From Spirochaetota bacterium (GTDB lineage: Bacteria; Spirochaetota; Spirochaetia; Treponematales; Breznakiellaceae): 10,901 bases of DNA. Below, in pieces: positions 6,235 through 10,901 of this stretch. Below the pieces are notes generated by a model. That model made no database searches, was not told the DNA's origin, and worked only from the letters and a program-made list of their open reading frames with translations. The stretch spans positions 1 through 10,901 of the forward strand of contig JAEWSV010000370.1 in NCBI GenBank assembly GCA_023398155.1, given 5' to 3'. The translations under genes and the position numbers were made by a program. Numbering within the stretch: position 1 is the first letter of the stretch; every line of letters starts with the position of its first letter.

Positions 6235-6912
6235 CGGACGCACGACCACGAGCCGGCGTTCTTCGTCCAGGAAGGGCACCGGCGTCTCGAACTCCTCCCA
6301 GCTCCCCACGAGCGGTTCGATAACCGCCATCTCCTCGGCCACTTTTTCGCGGCGCGCCTTGTACGCGGCTAGGGCCCCGTCCTCCCTGAGGAGCCGGAAG
6401 AGGGCCTTGAGCATCGGCGGTACGAGGGGGCGGAAGGCGCGGAACACCACCATGTCGTAGCGTCCGGCCGCACCGCGCTCGATCTCCGTCTGCTCCACGT
6501 CCACGTTCGTTAAACCCAGGACGGCCACGGTATTGTTCAGGAAGCCCACGCGGCGCCCCATGCGCTCCAGGAGGGCGAAGTTCACGTCGCCGCGGGCGAT
6601 AGCGAGCGGGATGCCGGGCAGTCCGGCGCCGGAGCCCGCGTCCGCCACCAGAGGCACGCCTCGGGGCAGTAGAGCGGAGATGACGCCGAGCGGGGCGAGG
6701 CTGTCCAGGATATGCTTCACCACGAGCTCGTCCCGGTCGGCCGCGCCGACGAGGCCGTACGCGGGGTTGAAGAGCTCTATTTCCGCGACGTAGCGGCGTA
6801 GCGAATCGAGCGCGCGAGCTGCCCGATCTCCGCCGAATGCGGCCGCGGCTGCGGGACTCGCGGCGGCGAGTTCGGCGAGCCCGCGTTCCAGGAGATCGCC
6901 GGGGGCGTCCAT
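6226..6912 (-). CDS. rsmG: 16S rRNA (guanine527-N7)-methyltransferase RsmG (GidB)
   Basis: The 228-residue product has the normal length of the family. RsmG transfers a methyl group from S-adenosylmethionine to N7 of G527 in 16S rRNA, in the 530 loop that is bound by streptomycin. Visible family motifs are KHILDSL (66-72), the SAM-binding loop VADAGSGAGLPGIPLAI (89-105), LLERMGRRVGFL (114-125), FRAF (157-160) and YKAR (184-187). ATG 6912 lies 4 nt after the tex stop (TAG 6919-6917) with only a distant AGGGG upstream, so translation is probably coupled to tex. In many bacteria rsmG sits beside mnmG or parAB; here it follows tex. The gene ends 12 bp from the convergent TPR gene. Confidence 0.95.
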   Translation of the reverse strand: MDAPGDLLERGLAELAAASPAAAAAFGGDRAARALDSLRRYVAEIELFNPAYGLVGAADRDELVVKHILDSLAPLGVISALLPRGVPLVADAGSGAGLPGIPLAIARGDVNFALLERMGRRVGFLNNTVAVLGLTNVDVEQTEIERGAAGRYDMVVFRAFRPLVPPMLKALFRLLREDGALAAYKARREKVAEEMAVIEPLVGSWEEFETPVPFLDEERRLVVVRPPR

Positions 6913-6916
6913 CGCG

Positions 6917-9433
6917 CTACTTCTTCCCCTTCTTTTCCTGCATCTTCTTCAGGGCTTCGGCGAAGGGGTTGTACATGGTTCCGTCGTCGTCCGCCGCGGG
7001 CCTGCCGTGGGACTCCTGCGGCGGGCGGCGGTTATCGGACCTTCCCCCCTGGTTCCGGCCGTCGGGCCTCGGGCCCTGGGGCCTGCCGCCCGGCGCGCCG
7101 TTCCGGTCCGCTACCGCGGTCGCGGGGCCGTCCCGTTTCACCGTCACCACGCGCTTAGCGCCGTCGCCTCGGCCGTGCGGCGCGCCATCGCCGTGGTTGC
7201 CGCCTTCGGTGCCGTAACCGCCCTCGCCGTGGCCAGCGCGGCCTTGGCCGCCCGAACGCGCCCCGTGGCCCGCGCGCGCGCCGTCGGGCGACTTGAGCGA
7301 AAGGCTGATGCGCCGGCGATCGACGTCCAGGCCGATGATCCGGAACTCGCGGACGTCGCCGACCTTGAGGACCTCCATCGGATCCTTCACGAAGTTGTCG
7401 CTCGTCTCGGAGATGTGGAGGAGCGCCGTCTCCTTAATGCCGAGGTCCACGAAGGCGCCGAAATCGACCACGTTCTTGACCTTGCCGGTGACCGTCATGC
7501 CGTCCGCGAGGTCCTCGAAGGTGAGGACTCCCTTCTGCATGATGGGCTTGGGGAAGCCTTCGCGCGGGTCGCGGTTGGGCTTCTTGAGCTCCTCGACGAT
7601 ATCGGCGAGGGTCGTGTCGCCCACGGAATACTTCGTCTTGAGGGCGACCCGGTCCTCGGCGGCGAGGTCGCCCTTCGACTTGATCGCCTCGTAGATCTCG
7701 CGCGCGACGGCATAGTTCTCGGGGTGCACCCAGGTGTTGTCCAGGGGATCGGGACTCTCCGGAATCTTGAGGAAGCCGGCGCACTGCTCGTAGCTCTTAG
7801 GTCCCATGCCGCTCACTTCCATGAGTTCCGCGCGGCCCGCGATGCGGCCCTTCTCGTCCCGGTGCTTGACGATCTTCTTGGCCAGGGAGCCGTTGATGCC
7901 TGATACGTAGCGGAGCAGCGACGCGCTCGCGGTGTTGAGGTTGACGCCGACGTTGTTCACGACGGACGCGACCACCTCGTCCAGGGTGTCCGAGAGTTTC
8001 TTCTGGTTGACGTCGTGTTGGTAGAGCCCCACGCCGATGGACTTGGGATCGATCTTGACGAGCTCCGCCAGGGGGTCCTGGAGGCGGCGGCCGATGGAGA
8101 TGGCGCCCCTGATCGTGAGATCCAGGTCGGGGAATTCCTCGCGGGCTATGTCGCCGGCGGAATACACCGACGCGCCGTCCTCGTCCACAACGGTGTACAG
8201 GACCTCCAGCTGGTTGTCGGCGATCACGCCGGCGACCAATTCCTGCACCTCGTGGCTGCCCGTGCCGTTGCCGATGGCGACGAGCTGCACGTTGAAGGCC
8301 TTGATGGCCTCAAGGACGAGCTTTTTGCCTTCCTCGGCCTTGTGCTGATAGATGACGAAGTGTCCCAGGTATTTGCCCGTGTCGTCCAGGGCGGCGCACT
8401 TGGTGCCCGTGCGGATGCCGGGGTCCATGCCGAGCACGCGGGTGCCCTTGATCGGCTGCTGCATGAGGAGGTTCTTCAGGTTCTGGCTGAAGACCGAGAT
8501 GCCGTGGTCGTCGGCCGCGTCGCTCTGGTCGCCGCGGAGTTCGCGGAGGACCGCAGGAGAGAGCAGGCGCTTGAGCCCGTCCTCGATGGAGGTCTTGTGG
8601 TAATCGTTGACGATCCGGTACTTGCGCTGGAGCATCTCGGTGGCCGCGTTGTCGTCCACGTCGATGGCGACTTCCAAGGCGCCTTCGCGTTCGCCGCGGT
8701 TGATGGCGAGGACGCGGTGCGGCTTGACCTGCGAGAGGGGTTCGGAGAAGTCCCAGTACATTTGGTAGGTGGAGGTCTTCTTCTTTTCGTCGTCGCCGAC
8801 GCCCTTCACGATGATGCGGCCGTCAGCGAGATAGAACGACTTGACCGCGGCGCGGTTCGCCGGTTCCTGGGACACGCGTTCGGCGATGATGTCCATGGCG
8901 CCCTGCAGGGCATCGTCCACGGACGCGACGGAGAGCGCCGGATTTTCCGCGTCCTCTTTGACGAATTCGGCCGCCTTCGCGCGCAGCGCGGCCGCGTCCA
9001 GTTCCAGCATCGCGTCGGCGAGGGGCTCCAGGCCTTTTTCCTGGGCCACCATGCCGCGCGTCTTCTTCTTGCGTTTATACGGGGCGTAGATGTCTTCCAG
9101 CTCGGTCTGGGTCGCCGCCTTCATCACGATGTCGTAGAGGCCCTCGGTAAGCTTCCCCTGTTCGAAGATGCCGCGCACGATCTCCAGCCTCCGCGTCTCC
9201 AGGTTCTTGCCGCTGGAGAACTGGTGGTCGACGTCGCGCACCTGGACTTCGTCCAAGCTCCCGGTCATTTCTTTCCTATACCGGGATATGAAGGGAACGG
9301 TGCTGCCTTCGGCCAGGAGACCGACCACCGCCGAGACCTGATTCATGCGGATCTTGAGGTCTTCCGCGATGCGCTTCATGATCGCGATTTCGTTGACGAC
9401 GAGACCGTCGATAAACTCTTGATTGATTTCCAT
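6917..9433 (-). CDS. tex: Tex family RNA-binding transcription accessory protein with S1 domain
   Basis: The product is 838 residues from ATG 9433. This start has GGAG (9444-9441) 7 nt upstream and lies just downstream of a promoter. The frame is open further up to 9562, but that part overlaps the promoter and encodes nothing Tex-like. Domains run in the usual Tex order: an N-terminal helical region with GSTVPFISRYRKEMTGSLDE (43-62), a YqgF/RNase H-like domain opening with TRVLGMDPGIRTG (331-343), tandem helix-hairpin-helix motifs (about 498-557, including VSGMGPKSYEQCAGFL), and an S1 domain (about 643-714, GMTVTGKVKNVVDFGAFVDL). Tex proteins bind nucleic acid through S1 and associate with transcription and ribosomes in the cytoplasm; their exact role varies between species. 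Tex is usually about 720-790 residues. The extra length is a Gly/Arg/His-rich tail (about 715-820) and a closing amphipathic, Lys-rich segment YNPFAEALKKMQEKKGKK. rsmG follows 4 nt later in the same operon. Confidence 0.96.
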   Translation of the reverse strand: MEINQEFIDGLVVNEIAIMKRIAEDLKIRMNQVSAVVGLLAEGSTVPFISRYRKEMTGSLDEVQVRDVDHQFSSGKNLETRRLEIVRGIFEQGKLTEGLYDIVMKAATQTELEDIYAPYKRKKKTRGMVAQEKGLEPLADAMLELDAAALRAKAAEFVKEDAENPALSVASVDDALQGAMDIIAERVSQEPANRAAVKSFYLADGRIIVKGVGDDEKKKTSTYQMYWDFSEPLSQVKPHRVLAINRGEREGALEVAIDVDDNAATEMLQRKYRIVNDYHKTSIEDGLKRLLSPAVLRELRGDQSDAADDHGISVFSQNLKNLLMQQPIKGTRVLGMDPGIRTGTKCAALDDTGKYLGHFVIYQHKAEEGKKLVLEAIKAFNVQLVAIGNGTGSHEVQELVAGVIADNQLEVLYTVVDEDGASVYSAGDIAREEFPDLDLTIRGAISIGRRLQDPLAELVKIDPKSIGVGLYQHDVNQKKLSDTLDEVVASVVNNVGVNLNTASASLLRYVSGINGSLAKKIVKHRDEKGRIAGRAELMEVSGMGPKSYEQCAGFLKIPESPDPLDNTWVHPENYAVAREIYEAIKSKGDLAAEDRVALKTKYSVGDTTLADIVEELKKPNRDPREGFPKPIMQKGVLTFEDLADGMTVTGKVKNVVDFGAFVDLGIKETALLHISETSDNFVKDPMEVLKVGDVREFRIIGLDVDRRRISLSLKSPDGARAGHGARSGGQGRAGHGEGGYGTEGGNHGDGAPHGRGDGAKRVVTVKRDGPATAVADRNGAPGGRPQGPRPDGRNQGGRSDNRRPPQESHGRPAADDDGTMYNPFAEALKKMQEKKGKK
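6986..7288. repeat. Gly/Arg/His-rich low-complexity coding tract at the 3' end of tex
   Basis: About 100 codons of tex (minus strand) encode a disordered tail of repeated RAGHG, GGYG, GRGDG, GGRPQG and GRNQGGR units. It resembles the RGG-type tails of RNA-binding proteins. The DNA is a degenerate run of GC-rich blocks. Confidence 0.6.
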
Positions 9434-9477
9434 TGGGGGGCTCCGCTGAATGCGCTGACGCAGTATCGATCCTTGGC

Positions 9478-9505
9478 ATTCTACACGAGCGATGCAAAAA
9501 AGCAA
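9478..9505 (-). promoter_or_regulatory. Sigma70-like promoter of tex-rsmG
   Basis: TAGAAT (9483-9478, five of six matches to the -10) lies 16 nt downstream of TTGCTT (9505-9500), a weak -35 that matches only TTG. Transcription would begin near 9471, leaving a leader of about 38 nt that carries the GGAG ribosome site before ATG 9433. Its position inside the longer open frame argues against a tex start at 9562. Confidence 0.5.
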
Positions 9506-9506
9506 G

Positions 9507-9541
9507 CCGCGGCCGCTCGCGGACAGCGAAGGCCGCCGCGG
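9507..9541. promoter_or_regulatory. Imperfect inverted repeat between the tex and pseudouridine synthase promoters
   Basis: The outer arms CCGCGGC (9507-9513) and GCCGCGG (9535-9541) enclose inner arms CGCT (9514-9517) and AGCG (9525-9528), with a 6-nt bulge on one side. The element fills the space between the two divergent -35 boxes (9505-9500 minus, 9548-9553 plus). It could be an operator, or a chance GC-rich dyad. Confidence 0.28.
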
Positions 9542-9547
9542 ACGACC

Positions 9548-9576
9548 TTGTCCGTTAATCATCGGCGCGATACATT
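9548..9576 (+). promoter_or_regulatory. Sigma70-like promoter of the pseudouridine synthase gene
   Basis: TTGTCC (9548-9553) and TACATT (9571-9576) each match four of six consensus bases and are separated by 17 nt. Transcription would start near 9583, 2 nt before ATG 9585. AGGGG (9577-9581) lies only 3 nt before the ATG, too close for an ordinary Shine-Dalgarno site. Confidence 0.45.
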
Positions 9577-9584
9577 AGGGGCCC

Positions 9585-10409
9585 ATGAAAGGCTACGTAC
9601 CGTATAGGATCGCATATGAGGACGCCGCGGTCATCGTGGTGGACAAGGCCGCCGGCGTCGCGGTATTGGCCGACCGCTGGGACGACTCCAAAGAGCGCCT
9701 GGACGAGCTCCTCAACGCCATGTTCGCCGCCGACGCCTCGGCCGGCGCGGGGTCCCGGATCCCCTTCCCGCATCGGGTCTTCGTGGTCCATCGTATCGAC
9801 CGGGACACCTCGGGGCTCGTCGCGTTCGCGAAGACCGCGGAAGCCCACCGTTTCCTTTCGTCCGCCTTCGAGGCCCGCGGCGTAGACAAGACCTACGTAG
9901 CCGTCGTCCACGGCAGGCCAGCCTGGGCGGAGACTTCCTGCGAACTTCCCCTCCGGCCCGACGGCGACCGCGAGCATCGTACGGTCGTGGATAAGGCGCT
10001 CGGGAAGCGGTCCGTTACGCGGTTCCGCGTCCTCGGCTGCGTGGGCAACTATTCGGTCGTCGAATGCCGCCCCGAGACCGGCCGCACGCATCAGATCCGC
10101 GTGCATCTCGCGACTCTCGGCTATCCCATTGTCTGCGATCCCTTGTACGGATCGGCGAAGCCCGTGCTTCTCTCATCGTTCAAGCACGGATGGAAGGGCG
10201 ATCCCTACGAGGAGCGTCCCCTCCTCTCCCGCCTCGGGCTCCATGCCGCGCGGCTCATCCTGCCCGCGCTGGGCACGGAATCCGCCAACGCCGAGGCGCC
10301 GCTCGCGCCACTGGAACTCTCGGCTCCCCTCGCCCGCGACATGGCGGCCCTCGTCAAACAGTTGGAAAAATCAGGGGACCTTTCCTTCGGACTGGACGGA
10401 CTGCTCTGA
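9585..10409 (+). CDS. RluA-family RNA pseudouridine synthase
   Basis: The 274-residue product isomerises specific uridines to pseudouridine in rRNA or tRNA. Family motifs are HRIDRDTSGLVAFAKT (69-84) with catalytic Asp72, ETGRTHQIRVHLATLGYPIV (164-183), CDPLYG (184-189) and LGLHAARLILP (217-227). The N-terminal S4 RNA-binding domain found in RluC/RluD is missing: the protein opens directly with YRIAYEDAAVIVVDKAAGV, as in RluA-like members. The target site cannot be told from the sequence, so no precise symbol is given. A short insert (about 51-62) precedes the catalytic motif. The gene is divergent from tex and ends 23 bp from the convergent methyltransferase gene. Confidence 0.93.
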   Translation: MKGYVPYRIAYEDAAVIVVDKAAGVAVLADRWDDSKERLDELLNAMFAADASAGAGSRIPFPHRVFVVHRIDRDTSGLVAFAKTAEAHRFLSSAFEARGVDKTYVAVVHGRPAWAETSCELPLRPDGDREHRTVVDKALGKRSVTRFRVLGCVGNYSVVECRPETGRTHQIRVHLATLGYPIVCDPLYGSAKPVLLSSFKHGWKGDPYEERPLLSRLGLHAARLILPALGTESANAEAPLAPLELSAPLARDMAALVKQLEKSGDLSFGLDGLL

Positions 10410-10432
10410 GTTCTTAACCGCGAAGGCGCGCC

Positions 10433-10901
10433 TCAGGACTTCGGCGCGCGATCCGGCAACTCAAGCACCAACGCATTCGACTTCGGATCATGCCGCGGTC
10501 GGCTACCCTGCGCCGGAAATTCCACGAGCGAGCCTGATCGCAAGGCCTCTACGTCGTTCTTTCGCCCCGCGACCAAGATGAGGCCCGGCGCCGCGCACGC
10601 GTAGCGGCCCGCCCCGCCTTCCGCGAGCGGGAAGGCGTCCGAGATCACGCGGACGGGAAGCCGCGCGGCCTGCGGCGCGCGCTTCGCCGAGGTATCGCCC
10701 TCCGCAGCGGGCGCTGAAGGGCGCTCCGGACCGGCGAGCAGGAAGCTCAGCGTAGCCCGTTCCTTGGGTATGCCCGCGGCCGCCGACAACTTGTGCAGGC
10801 GGGCCGGCGCCTGTTCCGTCTCGAAGGCGAAATGGCACCACTTTGCGCCCCGATGCCCGCCCGGCATGGGACAGGCGGCAGAATGCGGACAGGGGGCCAA
10901 C
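10433..10901 (-). CDS. Rsm22-type putative methyltransferase, C-terminal part with four-cysteine cluster (cut by window edge)
   Basis: About 155 C-terminal residues are visible. The frame runs off the right edge, and a TTG at 10900-10898 is an internal Leu codon, not a start. The fragment begins with APCPHSAACP followed by WCHF, the hallmark of the Rsm22 family (mitochondrial Rsm22/METTL17 and bacterial relatives). A later RYACAAPGLILV supplies one more cysteine. Cys at fragment positions 4, 10, 22 and 102 match the spacing pattern of the cluster that binds iron-sulfur in METTL17. The SAM-binding domain would lie beyond the window. Family members act with the small ribosomal subunit, and whether bacterial ones methylate RNA is not settled to my knowledge. 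A low-complexity Ala/Pro insert (about 58-80) separates WCHF from the last cysteine. It is convergent with the pseudouridine synthase gene. Confidence 0.82.
   Translation of the reverse strand, partial: LAPCPHSAACPMPGGHRGAKWCHFAFETEQAPARLHKLSAAAGIPKERATLSFLLAGPERPSAPAAEGDTSAKRAPQAARLPVRVISDAFPLAEGGAGRYACAAPGLILVAGRKNDVEALRSGSLVEFPAQGSRPRHDPKSNALVLELPDRAPKS

Noticed and set aside
9434..9562. 43-codon upstream extension of tex
   Set aside because: The stretch contains the predicted promoter, encodes no Tex-like residues, and a good GGAG site precedes ATG 9433.
8015..9607. 530-codon plus-strand open frame antisense to tex
   Set aside because: Its Val/Asp/His-rich translation is the usual mirror of a GC-rich coding strand. 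Tex on the minus strand is unambiguous.
10410..10432. Intrinsic terminator between the pseudouridine synthase and Rsm22 genes
   Set aside because: GGCGCGCC and nearby GC-rich pairs can fold, but I see no clear stem followed by a T-run on either strand.

Overview
The window is about 10.9 kb of high-GC bacterial chromosome, densely packed and made of housekeeping and cell-envelope genes. I see no transposase, integrase, CRISPR array, tRNA or rRNA. The best guess for the host is a GC-rich member of the Spirochaetota (treponeme-like). That rests on the kinds of genes present (a LysM protein with an Hsp70-like head, a membrane-anchored TPR protein with an Mrr-like tail, tex) and is inference, because no marker gene here fixes the taxonomy.

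Layout. Positions 1-4702 hold a minus-strand cluster that probably forms one operon, read from right to left. It contains a single-pass membrane protein with a DnaK-like substrate-binding head and a periplasmic LysM domain (3740-4702), a large Slt70-type lytic transglycosylase (1369-3672, with an apparent lipoprotein signal extending upstream of the first normal start codon), and the N-terminal four-helix membrane domain plus acidic linker of an FtsK-type DNA translocase (1-1289, cut by the window edge). A divergent promoter region (4703-4833) separates this cluster from a plus-strand gene for a membrane-anchored TPR protein with a degenerate Mrr/restriction-endonuclease-like C-terminal domain (4834-6213). 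That gene converges on a tex-rsmG operon on the minus strand (6226-9433), encoding an RNA-binding S1 protein and the 16S rRNA G527 methyltransferase. A second divergent promoter region (9434-9584) leads to a plus-strand RluA-family pseudouridine synthase (9585-10409). This converges on the C-terminal part of an Rsm22-type putative iron-sulfur methyltransferase (10433-10901, minus, cut by the window edge).

How the genes fit together. The left half looks like an envelope/division module: peptidoglycan binding, peptidoglycan cleavage and septal DNA pumping are transcribed in one direction. The right half looks like a ribosome/RNA module: Tex, RsmG, an RluA-type synthase and Rsm22 all act on RNA or ribosomes.

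The least ordinary items are the Hsp70-substrate-domain/LysM fusion, the lipobox of the transglycosylase with no canonical start codon, the TPR/Mrr-like fusion, and two plus-strand genes whose predicted sigma70 -10 boxes lie exactly 8 nt before the ATG, which suggests leaderless messages.
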